The notes beneath the pieces were generated by a model, which saw nothing but the letters and a program-made list of their open reading frames with translations, made no database searches and was not told where the DNA came from. Below are positions 17,538 through 24,095 of a stretch of DNA of 30,536 bases, piece after piece. How positions within the stretch are numbered: position 1 is the stretch's first letter; every line of letters starts with the position of its first letter. Made by a program: the position numbers and the translations under genes. This DNA is from a virus, in the IMG/VR virus record IMGVR_UViG_3300032288_003597, positions 1 to 30,536 of that record; one strand, 5' to 3'.

Positions 17538-17566
17538 TTATATAAAATGTTCTGTACTACAGACAT

Positions 17567-17574
17567 GATAAATA
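17567..17574 (+). promoter_or_regulatory. Possible T4-type late promoter box upstream of queD
   Basis: GATAAATA matches 7 of 8 bases of the T4 late promoter core TATAAATA. Initiation ~7 bases downstream would fall at about 17581, which is exactly the 5' edge of the hairpin at 17582. A short inverted repeat CTGTACTACAG lies just upstream (17552-17562). Single 8-base boxes arise by chance in AT-rich DNA, so this is tentative. Confidence 0.35.
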
Positions 17575-17581
17575 TTTGTTT

Positions 17582-17625
17582 AAGAGGTCTTGACGCTCAT
17601 CCCTCTTTAAATATTCTGCGTGTCA
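17582..17625 (+). promoter_or_regulatory. Hairpin with pseudoknot potential in the queD leader
   Basis: AAGAGG (17582-17587) pairs with CCTCTT (17602-17607) around a 14-base loop. Within the loop, TGACGC (17591-17596) can pair with the downstream GCGTGTCA (17618-17625) through ACGC/GCGT or TGAC/GTCA, giving an H-type pseudoknot. PreQ1-I riboswitches have this small-hairpin-plus-pseudoknot plan with an AGAGG...CCCTCT stem, but the A-rich AAAAACTAA tail of the known aptamer is not present. A competing reading is a sigma70-like promoter in the same DNA: TTGACG (17590-17595), 16 bases, TATTCT (17612-17617). The ribosome site AAAGGAG is at 17646-17652. Confidence 0.35.
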
Positions 17626-17659
17626 TCAAACTTGCTACTTTAAACAAAGGAGACTAGAG

Positions 17660-18166
17660 ATGGCAAATCTACAACCAATACACTACAAATATGTTAGTAC
17701 TAAGGAATACCACGATGCATTTCCTTGTGCTTACAGGCAATGGCGAGCCGATAGTCATTGCAATTTAATTCATGGTTACAGTTTTAGTATGAAATTTTAC
17801 TTTGGAACAAACGAATTAGATGTTCGTAATTGGGCTATGGACTACGGCGGCCTAAAAGAATTAAAAAAAGTACTTGAAGATCAATTTGATCATACGCTTT
17901 TGGTCAGTGCTGATGATCCAGAAATTGAAACTTACAAAATACTTGAACAGAAAAAGATGGCTAAACTTACAATTCTGCCACGACTGGGTTGCGAAGGACT
18001 AGCCGACATGTTGTACAAATATGTTAATGGCGTATATATTCCAGATTTACTAGGTCAAGGCGAAGCTAATAGATTATGGTGTTATCGTGTTGAAGTTCGA
18101 GAAACACAAAGCAACATGGCCTATAGAGAAGGTCATCGCGAATGGAACGAAGATTTGTTTGAATAA
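17660..18166 (+). CDS. queD: QueD-like (PTPS family) protein with altered zinc site
   Basis: Protein of 168 residues, AAAGGAG ribosome site 7 bases upstream. Family features: SHCNLIHGYSFSMKFYF with C34 at the catalytic cysteine position and H38 as zinc ligand; WAMDYGGLKELKKVL where QueD has the DF-x-x-LK helix; QFDHTLLVS where QueD has LDHxxLN; and YRVEVRETQSNMAYR at the terminal Glu strand. However, two of the three histidine zinc ligands appear to be tyrosines: Y25 in PCAYRQ (normally AAHRL) and Y40 in HGY (normally HGH). It should form 6-carboxy-tetrahydropterin from the FolE product if active; the altered site makes another substrate or a binding role possible. Confidence 0.82.
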   Translation: MANLQPIHYKYVSTKEYHDAFPCAYRQWRADSHCNLIHGYSFSMKFYFGTNELDVRNWAMDYGGLKELKKVLEDQFDHTLLVSADDPEIETYKILEQKKMAKLTILPRLGCEGLADMLYKYVNGVYIPDLLGQGEANRLWCYRVEVRETQSNMAYREGHREWNEDLFE

Positions 18167-18351
18167 TTACAAACAGATCTGAGTAAGGACAACAAAGAAG
18201 TTGCTAGGAAAAAAATCAATGATATTTACTGTGCAAGATTACGATGTTGTTCTGATAAAGCGGTGTATAACCGTGGGGCAACTTGAGTAAAGCGTCAACA
18301 TATTATGTTTTATATGTGTTTGACAATAAACATAACCATTAAGGAGGAAAA
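18167..18351 (+). promoter_or_regulatory. 185-base untranslated leader of the transporter gene, possibly structured
   Basis: The longest non-coding stretch in the window. A small hairpin CGGT-GTATA-ACCG (18261-18273) is nested inside a longer-range pairing of ATGTTG (18244-18249) with CAACAT (18296-18301). The inner CAAC of GGCAACTT (18279-18282) could compete for the same GTTG, giving two exclusive folds. TAAAGCG occurs twice (18256-18262 and 18288-18294). TTGACA at 18320-18325 has no -10 box at the right distance. The ribosome site AAGGAGGA (18341-18348) is strong. A ligand-sensing leader is plausible before a 7-deazaguanine transporter but is not shown. Confidence 0.35.
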
Positions 18352-18972
18352 ATGTTTAACAAACTCTTAGCAGGTGTAGACCGTACATTAGCTTACAAGT
18401 TAATGTTGGCGCACATTGTAATTATTGCAGTAAGCAATTATCTAGTGCAATTTAAAATGAATGTCTTTGGTTATCCATTGGCCGCGGCAGCATTTACATT
18501 TCCGCTAGTCGTTGTATTAACAGATTTAACTGTGAGATTGGTGGGTAAAGAAACAGGAAGAGCTGTAATTAGCTTGGCATTTATTCCTGCCATTATTGTT
18601 AGTATTCTTGTAGTGCTAGCAGGTGGTGCACCATCTAGCGTGGCATTTAGAATCGGCCTAGGTTCAGGTATTGCTTATTTTCTAAGCAACTTACTGGATG
18701 TTTATGTGTTTCAATATTTCCGCGAAAAATATCAATCATGGTATATTGCACCAACACTGAGTGCGGTGGTCAGTACTTTCTTAGATACATATGTATTCTT
18801 TTTCACCGCATTTGCCTATGGCGCCAACGAGTTCATGGCAGCTAACTGGCACATTGTTGCTACCAACAACAGCATCAGTAAAATTCTTGTAAGTTTGTTA
18901 GTTATTCTTCCTGCTTATGGTGTGTTACTTAATCATTTGCAGAAAAAGATTTCAAATAACTCAGCACAGTAA
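18352..18972 (+). CDS. yhhQ: YhhQ-family queuosine precursor transporter
   Basis: Integral membrane protein of 206 residues with about six hydrophobic helices. It carries YhhQ/QPTR (DUF165) landmarks: SNYLVQ in helix 1, TFPLVVVLTDLTVRLVGKE (the DLTVR signature), LSNLLDVYVFQYFRE, a membrane STFLDTYVFFFTAF segment and a final LPAYGVLLNHL, all aligned in order with E. coli YhhQ as I know it. YhhQ imports preQ0 and preQ1 across the inner membrane. Here it would supply the phage modification pathway with precursor taken up by the cell. It has a very strong ribosome site, its own long leader, and a terminator directly behind it, so it may be a separately controlled unit. Confidence 0.92.
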   Translation: MFNKLLAGVDRTLAYKLMLAHIVIIAVSNYLVQFKMNVFGYPLAAAAFTFPLVVVLTDLTVRLVGKETGRAVISLAFIPAIIVSILVVLAGGAPSSVAFRIGLGSGIAYFLSNLLDVYVFQYFREKYQSWYIAPTLSAVVSTFLDTYVFFFTAFAYGANEFMAANWHIVATNNSISKILVSLLVILPAYGVLLNHLQKKISNNSAQ

Positions 18973-18985
18973 TTGTTATCAAAAT

Positions 18986-19014
18986 ATTCACGGAGCATAG
19001 ACTCCGTGAATTTC
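18986..19014 (+). terminator. Rho-independent-type terminator after yhhQ
   Basis: A perfect 10-base-pair stem ATTCACGGAG (18986-18995) / CTCCGTGAAT (19002-19011) closes a CATAGA loop and runs into TTTC. The T run is short, so termination may be partial. It lies 13 bases after the yhhQ stop and 17 bases before the GMP reductase start, so it also separates the two genes. Confidence 0.75.
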
Positions 19015-19030
19015 TATATGAAAGTTTACA

Positions 19031-20050
19031 ATGAGAATTGAAGACGAAGTCAAACTTGATTTTCGAGATGTTTTAATACGGCCAAAACGCAGCACTTTAC
19101 ACAGCCGTCGACAGGTTGATTTAACCAAAGTTTATAAATTTAAACATAGTAGACATGAATGGACAGGCATTCCAGTCATGGCCAGTAACATGGATGGGGT
19201 AGGCACTATTGATATGGCCAAGGCACTACAGAAACATAAAATGTTTACTTGCCTTGTTAAAACATACGCAGAAGATGATCTATTTAATTTAGTTGGCTAT
19301 TTTGGTGGTAACTATTTCGCAGTAAGCACAGGTACCAGTGAAAATGATTTTAGACGACTTAGTCTCATTATTAATTCATATCCTGAAATTCAATTTATCT
19401 GTATAGATGTTGCTAACGGATATCAAGAAAGATTTGCTGATTATGTATCAGATGTTCGAGAAGCATTTCCCGATAAAACAATTATTGCCGGTAATGTTGT
19501 AACAGCAGATATGACACAGGAATTAATTTTACGAGGAGCAGACATTGTCAAAGTCGGAATCGGACCGGGATCGGTATGTACAACTAGGATACAAACTGGG
19601 GTTGGCTACCCGCAACTTAGTGCGATCATTGAGTGCGCTGATGCGGCACATGGCCTCAATGCCCATATTATTGCTGATGGTGGTTGCACTTGTCCAGGCG
19701 ATGTGGCTAAGGCATTTGGTGCAGGCGCGGATTTTGTCATGTTGGGTGGTATGTTAGCTGGACACGATCAAGGTGGTGGAAAAGTTAATGATGGTAAAGT
19801 AACTTTTTACGGTATGAGTTCAGACACAGCCATGGACAAACACCACGGAGGTGTTGCAGAATATCGAAGCAGCGAAGGTAGAACTGTTGAAATTGCCTAC
19901 AAAGGGGATGTTCACGATACTGTATTAGACTTATTGGGTGGTATTAGAAGCACTTGCACATATGTTGGAGCCGAAACATTGAAACAGTTACCCAAATGCA
20001 CAACTTTTGTAAAAGTAAACAGACAAATTAATGATGTGTTTTTAAAATGA
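19031..20050 (+). CDS. guaC: GMP reductase
   Basis: Protein of 339 residues, close to E. coli GuaC (347). The active-site loop [19 protein letters not shown] holds the catalytic C183 and the following Thr of the GMPR/IMPDH family. [10 protein letters not shown] near residue 50, [20 protein letters not shown] (phosphate-binding) and FYGMSS with a flexible flap ([16 protein letters not shown]) follow in order. There are no CBS domains, and the flap and VNR-type tail favour GMP reductase over IMP dehydrogenase. It converts GMP to IMP with NADPH, releasing ammonia. In this context it could shift guanine nucleotides away from normal dGTP or recycle host guanine; both are inference. Confidence 0.92.
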   Translation: MRIEDEVKLDFRDVLIRPKRSTLHSRRQVDLTKVYKFKHSRHEWTGIPVMASNMDGVGTIDMAKALQKHKMFTCLVKTYAEDDLFNLVGYFGGNYFAVSTGTSENDFRRLSLIINSYPEIQFICIDVANGYQERFADYVSDVREAFPDKTIIAGNVVTADMTQELILRGADIVKVGIGPGSVCTTRIQTGVGYPQLSAIIECADAAHGLNAHIIADGGCTCPGDVAKAFGAGADFVMLGGMLAGHDQGGGKVNDGKVTFYGMSSDTAMDKHHGGVAEYRSSEGRTVEIAYKGDVHDTVLDLLGGIRSTCTYVGAETLKQLPKCTTFVKVNRQINDVFLK

Positions 20051-20322
20051 ATAAACGAGTAGAAGAAGCATTAGGTATATTGCAAGAAGAATGTGCCGAA
20101 GTAATTGTCGAAGTCAGCAAATGTCGTAGATTTGGTATAGAAAATAAACACTACAAATCTGGTTTGGCACATAAAAAAATGTTGGAAAATGAACTAGGTG
20201 ATGTTTTAGCATTGGTTGACATTCTAATAGAAGAAAGTATAATAACCCATGATGGTCTTAATATTGCAAAACAAGCAAAAAAAGATAAACTAAGATTATG
20301 GTCAAATTTATATGAAACTTAA
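20047..20322 (+). CDS. MazG-like nucleotide pyrophosphohydrolase
   Basis: Protein of 91 residues, coupled to guaC by an ATGA overlap. The EXXE...EXXD metal-binding pattern of all-alpha NTP pyrophosphatases is present: [14 protein letters not shown] (E15, E18) and [13 protein letters not shown] (E49, D52), followed by a helical lysine-rich tail. Such enzymes hydrolyse (d)NTPs or alarmones to monophosphates. Coupling to GMP reductase suggests work on guanine nucleotides, though the substrate cannot be read from sequence. Confidence 0.85.
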   Translation: MNKRVEEALGILQEECAEVIVEVSKCRRFGIENKHYKSGLAHKKMLENELGDVLALVDILIEESIITHDGLNIAKQAKKDKLRLWSNLYET

Positions 20323-21166
20323 AGTTAGCGAAATTTTTTATTCGGCACAAGGCGAAGGTCGTTTTGTGGGTGTACCCAGTGTGTTCCTTCGTACTTTCGG
20401 TTGTAACTTTACTTGTAGTGGTTTTGGTTGTCGACCTGGAGAGAAAAGCACCGAAGCTGACGAAGTGGCTAAAAATGTTCATTTATATAAAACATTTGAA
20501 GAACTGCCATTGGTCAATACTGGCTGTGACAGTTATGCATCGTGGCATCCAGCATTTAAAGATTTAAGCCCAACTTACGACACAGATACCTTAGTTAACA
20601 AGCTGTTAAGTCTTACACCAAACAATCATTGGGTACAAAATAATGGCAACGATGTGCATTTGGTAATCACAGGCGGTGAACCTTTACTGGGTTGGCAGCG
20701 GGTCTATGAAGAATTACTAAATAGTCCAAACATGCAAGATTTAGAAAATCTTACATTTGAAACAAACGGTACACAAAAATTACAACCAAGATTTGCCGAT
20801 TATCTCGACGACTGGAATAAGTTAGGCAGAGAAATTACATTTAGTGTAAGTCCAAAATTAAGTGCTTCAGGTGAATCATGGTCTGACGCTATTTGTCCAG
20901 ATATAGTCGCTGAATATCAAAATCATGGTACTGTTTATCTTAAGTTTGTGATTGACAGTGAACAACATTTTACAGAAGTAGATCAAGCAGTCGCCGAATA
21001 TAGAACAGCAGGATTCAATGGCATAGTTTATGTTATGCCACAAGGCGGTGTACTAACTCCCTATGCACAAAATCGAGTAAAAGTGGCAGATTGGGCATTG
21101 GCTAGAGGTTATAACTATAGCCCGCGACTACATGTTGATCTTTGGGGTAATGGTTGGGGTAAGTAA
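20312..21166 (+). CDS. queE: 7-carboxy-7-deazaguanine synthase (QueE)
   Basis: Radical SAM protein of 284 residues. The N-terminus [20 protein letters not shown] and following VFLRTFGCNFTC are diagnostic of QueE. GGEPLLGWQRVYEEL and LTFETNGT supply the SAM-binding GGE motif and the later strand; KFVIDSEQHF and VYVMPQGG follow as expected. The cluster motif is unusual: C31 and C35 are spaced normally, but the family's third cysteine (CD-S/T-x-Y) seems to be C72 in GCDSYASWH, 36 residues later, with an extra C40 in the insert. It makes 7-carboxy-7-deazaguanine from carboxy-tetrahydropterin. It overlaps the MazG-like gene by 11 bases. Confidence 0.92.
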   Translation: MKLKVSEIFYSAQGEGRFVGVPSVFLRTFGCNFTCSGFGCRPGEKSTEADEVAKNVHLYKTFEELPLVNTGCDSYASWHPAFKDLSPTYDTDTLVNKLLSLTPNNHWVQNNGNDVHLVITGGEPLLGWQRVYEELLNSPNMQDLENLTFETNGTQKLQPRFADYLDDWNKLGREITFSVSPKLSASGESWSDAICPDIVAEYQNHGTVYLKFVIDSEQHFTEVDQAVAEYRTAGFNGIVYVMPQGGVLTPYAQNRVKVADWALARGYNYSPRLHVDLWGNGWGK

Positions 21167-21399
21167 TGTATATGTATGAGCCTACCAGACTTAAAGATTG
21201 GACATTAAATCAAATTGATAATTGGAAATTAAAGTTTTCTTGGACACCAAAGCGTTGTTTCTTGTCTAACAAACTTATATGGGGATGTTGGTCATATTAC
21301 GGGGTAAAAATGATCACTGGACCTGGTGAGCCAGTATATGATAGTAGATGGGTTGATCGAACTGAATTTATAATATGGCAGTTAAAGAAAGGTTTTTAA
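21166..21399 (+). CDS. Hypothetical small protein
   Basis: Protein of 77 residues starting within the queE stop codon. It is rich in tryptophan and basic residues (LKDWTLNQIDNWKLKFSWTP, IWGCWSYYGV) and ends in a helix WQLKKGF. No family recognised. Its single-base overlap with queE suggests joint translation, but nothing shows a role in that pathway. Confidence 0.65.
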   Translation: MYMYEPTRLKDWTLNQIDNWKLKFSWTPKRCFLSNKLIWGCWSYYGVKMITGPGEPVYDSRWVDRTEFIIWQLKKGF

Positions 21400-21762
21400 A
21401 TGGCAACAGCAAAAACACCTGCGAAAAAAACAACAGGTAAACTAACAGTAAAAGCAAAAGATCCCAAGGCTGAAGCTACTAAACGAGGCGAGCCTTATGT
21501 AAATATTTTAAGTATTGACCTAGATCCAGAAAATGTTGGTCAGGGTGCTTTTGAATTAGATTGGAATGAACAATTCATTACAAAACTGCTCAGAGCAGGT
21601 TATCAAGGCAAAACAGATGCAGACATTGTTGATCGATGGTTTCAAGATGTGTGTCGTAATGTTGTTTTAGAAACTTTTGAGCAGTACGAAGCAAATAATC
21701 CTAGACCAACCAGTGGTATAAAGAAAACCAACTTGGGTGGTGGCCGCACTGAAGTTAGTTAA
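21400..21762 (+). CDS. Conserved-type T4-like phage protein, unknown function
   Basis: Protein of 120 residues. The first ~28 residues are Lys/Ala/Thr/Pro-rich and probably disordered, as in DNA-associated tails. The folded part has YVNILSIDLDPENVGQGAFE, a LDWNEQFITKLLRAGY helix and DIVDRWFQDVCRNVVLETFE helix. It resembles a short protein I associate with marine T4-like phages, but I cannot name a function. It starts directly after the previous stop. The 21 bases after it are A/T-rich with a run of seven T but no stem. Confidence 0.72.
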   Translation: MATAKTPAKKTTGKLTVKAKDPKAEATKRGEPYVNILSIDLDPENVGQGAFELDWNEQFITKLLRAGYQGKTDADIVDRWFQDVCRNVVLETFEQYEANNPRPTSGIKKTNLGGGRTEVS

Positions 21763-21783
21763 AAAATTCTTTTTTTATTTGCA

Positions 21784-22437
21784 GTGAAAACTTTATATGT
21801 AAACGGTGATAGCCATAGCTCGGGTCATGAAGCAGGAGGTCCAAATTATGCTTACGGTAAACATATAGCCCAAGCACTAGGCTACGATTATGTTTGTGAC
21901 GCAGTGCCAGGTTGCAGTAACAACAGTATTATTCAAAGAACACAGGAATATCTTAAATCTAATACTCCAGACTTTTTAATAATTGGTTGGAGTACTTGGG
22001 AAAGAGAAACATGGTACTGGGATAATCAATCTTATAATATTACTGCCAGCGGGCACGACAAAGTACATCCAGCATTACAAGATCGTTACAAGCAATGGGT
22101 AATTGAACAAAGTATGCCCGAACAACAATGGCACAAAGAATTTACAGCTCATGATGACATTTGGAATTTTCATAATTCGATTAAACACATTCCACATCTA
22201 TTTTTTAACTGCTTTAGTCATTTCTTTTATACAGTAAGGCAAAATAAAATTCAATACAATTGGGGTAATAATTATATCGACCCATATAATCAAAATTTCA
22301 CCTACTACTATTGGTTAGACAAAACAGGATATAAACCAGTTAATCCAAAATTTTATCATTATGGCGCTGATGCACACAAAGCATGGGCTGATTTCATTTT
22401 ACCAAAAGTTAAAACTATATTGACTACAAATGAATAA
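21784..22437 (+). CDS. SGNH-type hydrolase-like protein
   Basis: Protein of 217 residues with a GTG start. Block I is VNGDSHSSG with the putative nucleophile S10 preceded by D9; CSNNSIIQRT fits the second block, FLIIGWSTWERE the third strand, and YGADAHKAWADFI near the C-terminus supplies the Asp-x-His pair (D196, H198) of block V. Such enzymes remove acyl groups from sugars, lipids or peptides. An aromatic-rich centre (YYWLDKTGYKP) may bind carbohydrate. There is no clear ribosome site before the GTG, so the start is tentative. Its 3' end contains the promoter for the RNase H gene. Confidence 0.72.
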   Translation: MKTLYVNGDSHSSGHEAGGPNYAYGKHIAQALGYDYVCDAVPGCSNNSIIQRTQEYLKSNTPDFLIIGWSTWERETWYWDNQSYNITASGHDKVHPALQDRYKQWVIEQSMPEQQWHKEFTAHDDIWNFHNSIKHIPHLFFNCFSHFFYTVRQNKIQYNWGNNYIDPYNQNFTYYYWLDKTGYKPVNPKFYHYGADAHKAWADFILPKVKTILTTNE

Positions 22438-22448
22438 TATGCTACTAT
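22420..22448 (+). promoter_or_regulatory. Sigma70-like promoter giving a likely leaderless mRNA
   Basis: TTGACT (22420-22425), a 17-base spacer ending in TGC (extended -10), and TACTAT (22443-22448). Six bases after the -10 comes the ATG of the RNase H gene at 22455, so the expected transcription start is the A of the start codon. No Shine-Dalgarno sequence is seen upstream. Confidence 0.6.
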
Positions 22449-22454
22449 TATTCT

Positions 22455-23429
22455 ATGCGATATCTTATAGTTGACACAGCAAACACTTTCTTTCGTGCCA
22501 GACATGCAGCACATCGACAGGCCGATACTTGGGACCGTTTAGGTTTTGCTATTCATGTTACACTGAGCAGTGTTAATAAAGCATGGCGGGATCAAAAAGC
22601 AGACCATGTAGTATTCTGTTTAGAAGGCCGCAGTTGGCGCAAAGATTTTTATGAGCCGTACAAGAAAAATCGTGCAGTTGCTAGAGCCGCACAAACCGAA
22701 ACCGAACAAGAAGAAGATCGACTGTTTTGGGAAACTTTTGATGCACTTAAAAGTTTCTTACAAGACAGAACAAATTGTACTGTTCTCAGGCACGAAGAAT
22801 TGGAAGCAGATGACTTGGTGGCAGGATGGATTCAAGCACACCCTGAAGATAACCATACTATTGTAAGTTCAGACACGGACTTTCATCAACTGCTGGCAGA
22901 AAATGTCAATCAGTACAATGGTATAGCTGATGAGTTACATACCATTCAAGGAATTTTTGATAAAAAAGGCAAGCCAGTAATCGACAAGAAAACTAAGTTG
23001 CCAAAAATTATTCCTGATCCGGCTTGGATTTTATTTGAGAAATGTATTCGTGGTGATCCCACAGACAATGTGTTCAGTGCATTTCCTGGTGTGCGAAAAA
23101 CTAAACTTTTGGAAGCGTACAACGATAGAAATAATCGAGGATTTGCTTGGAATAATCTAATGTTACAGCGGTGGACTGATCATAACGATATGGAACATAA
23201 GGTATTGGATGATTACAATCGCAATCGAGTGCTGGTTGATTTAACTGCACAACCCGATGATATTAAATTAAAAATTATAGAAACTATTCAACAAAATTCT
23301 ATTGTTAAAAATAAACCAATGATTGGCGCACAATTTTTAAAATTTTGCGGCCGTTACGACCTTGTAAAACTCAGTGATAATAACACAAGTTTTGCAGAAT
23401 TTTTGTCAGCGAGTTATCCAACATCATGA
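22455..23429 (+). CDS. rnh: RNase H / 5'-3' flap exonuclease, T4 Rnh-like
   Basis: Protein of 324 residues (T4 RNase H has 305). Metal-binding acidic residues of the 5' nuclease family are visible in order: D7 in LIVDTAN, E57 in FCLEGRSWR where an Asp is more usual, E117/D119/D120 in LEADDLV, D140 and D142 in SSDTDFHQL, and D201/D204 in GDPTDNV. FYEPYKKNR is the helical-arch start of the family. It removes RNA primers and flaps from lagging-strand fragments during phage replication. GDPTDN...FPGVRKTK is the helix-hairpin-helix-like DNA-binding turn. It has its own promoter and overlaps the next gene by 4 bases. Confidence 0.92.
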   Translation: MRYLIVDTANTFFRARHAAHRQADTWDRLGFAIHVTLSSVNKAWRDQKADHVVFCLEGRSWRKDFYEPYKKNRAVARAAQTETEQEEDRLFWETFDALKSFLQDRTNCTVLRHEELEADDLVAGWIQAHPEDNHTIVSSDTDFHQLLAENVNQYNGIADELHTIQGIFDKKGKPVIDKKTKLPKIIPDPAWILFEKCIRGDPTDNVFSAFPGVRKTKLLEAYNDRNNRGFAWNNLMLQRWTDHNDMEHKVLDDYNRNRVLVDLTAQPDDIKLKIIETIQQNSIVKNKPMIGAQFLKFCGRYDLVKLSDNNTSFAEFLSASYPTS

Positions 23430-23659
23430 ATAAAGAACTACTTAAAGAATTTCAGTTGCAGGCAGGGGGTAGTCATTACCCTAGCATTAATCCTGAACTG
23501 CAAGAAAAATTTGCTCAGCAAATTGTTAAATACTGTATAGACCTTGTAGAAAATGCACAATTGCAAGACATGGTCTATACTACTTTTCAACAAGAATTTG
23601 CTCGCGGTGTTAAAGAGCGCATTGCCGATCAAATTAAACAAAAATTCAATGTACATTAA
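23426..23659 (+). CDS. Small conserved-type phage protein, unknown function
   Basis: Protein of 77 residues, ATGA-coupled to the RNase H gene. It has the segment AGGSHYPSINPELQEKFAQQ followed by a helical C-terminus with CIDLVENAQLQD and KERIADQIKQKF. The Gly-Gly-Ser-His-Tyr-Pro motif is distinctive but I cannot assign it a function. Confidence 0.72.
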   Translation: MNKELLKEFQLQAGGSHYPSINPELQEKFAQQIVKYCIDLVENAQLQDMVYTTFQQEFARGVKERIADQIKQKFNVH

Positions 23660-23903
23660 AAACGAAAAATTTGTAAATTGTATTCGTACCGTTAGACAAA
23701 AAGATGATGACTGGATGTTGACCAACGGGTTTATAATGACACCCCGGGCCGGCTTTGAAATTAGTCAACAATGTCCTAAAGAATACAGGATGATTATTTC
23801 TGAATGTATGAATAACGGATGGTTAAAACCTGTCGCACACATCTACGACCGTGAACTAATGTTTGAAAAATTAAGCTTTGGCAATTGCAGCGAATCTGAT
23901 TAA
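23649..23903 (+). CDS. Hypothetical small protein
   Basis: Protein of 84 residues. The start is the ATG at 23649, inside the end of the preceding gene; an upstream ATG at 23553 would place 32 residues in another frame of that gene and is unlikely. Visible features are IRTVRQKDDDWMLTNGFIM, TPRAGFEISQQCP and a C-terminal Ile-Tyr-Asp-Arg-Glu helix. No family recognised. Confidence 0.65.
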   Translation: MYIKNEKFVNCIRTVRQKDDDWMLTNGFIMTPRAGFEISQQCPKEYRMIISECMNNGWLKPVAHIYDRELMFEKLSFGNCSESD

Positions 23904-23918
23904 GTTAAGGATTATAAT

Positions 23919-24095
23919 ATGATGCAATTTCAACAATGGCTGTATGAAATGTGGTTACAACACTGTGAAGAATACATGCAATGGTATCAAAGAATGCCCA
24001 TGTATAGTGCAGACGAGTACTATGCAAAATATCAAGAGTGGCTCACTGAACAATATAACAAGGATCAAGAAAACAATGACGGAACTAATAGCTAA
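23919..24095 (+). CDS. Hypothetical 58-residue protein
   Basis: Short gene starting ATGATG, with AAGG (23907-23910) 8 bases upstream. The product is highly aromatic and glutamine-rich (MMQFQQWLYEMWLQHCEEYM, then PMYSADEYYAKYQEWL), forming one or two amphipathic helices with a polar tail. It fills an otherwise empty 170-base gap and overlaps the next gene by 20 bases, which supports it as a real gene. TATAAT at 23913-23918 directly before the ATG is probably chance, since it has no matching -35. Confidence 0.72.
   Translation: MMQFQQWLYEMWLQHCEEYMQWYQRMPMYSADEYYAKYQEWLTEQYNKDQENNDGTNS

Noticed and set aside
17552-17562. CTGTACTACAG as a LexA-type operator
   Set aside because: A LexA site has eight bases between the half-sites; here the spacing is far too short.
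18241-18301. A tRNA gene or known preQ1-II riboswitch in the transporter leader
   Set aside because: No acceptor/T-arm pattern of a tRNA, and the preQ1-II hairpin sits next to the ribosome site in known examples, unlike here. Kept only as an unspecified structured leader.
18320-18325. Perfect TTGACA before the transporter gene
   Set aside because: At the right distance downstream lies the ribosome site AAGGAGG, not a -10 box, so it is not a usable promoter on its own.
21763-21783. T run after the 21400 gene as a terminator
   Set aside because: No GC-containing stem precedes the T run.
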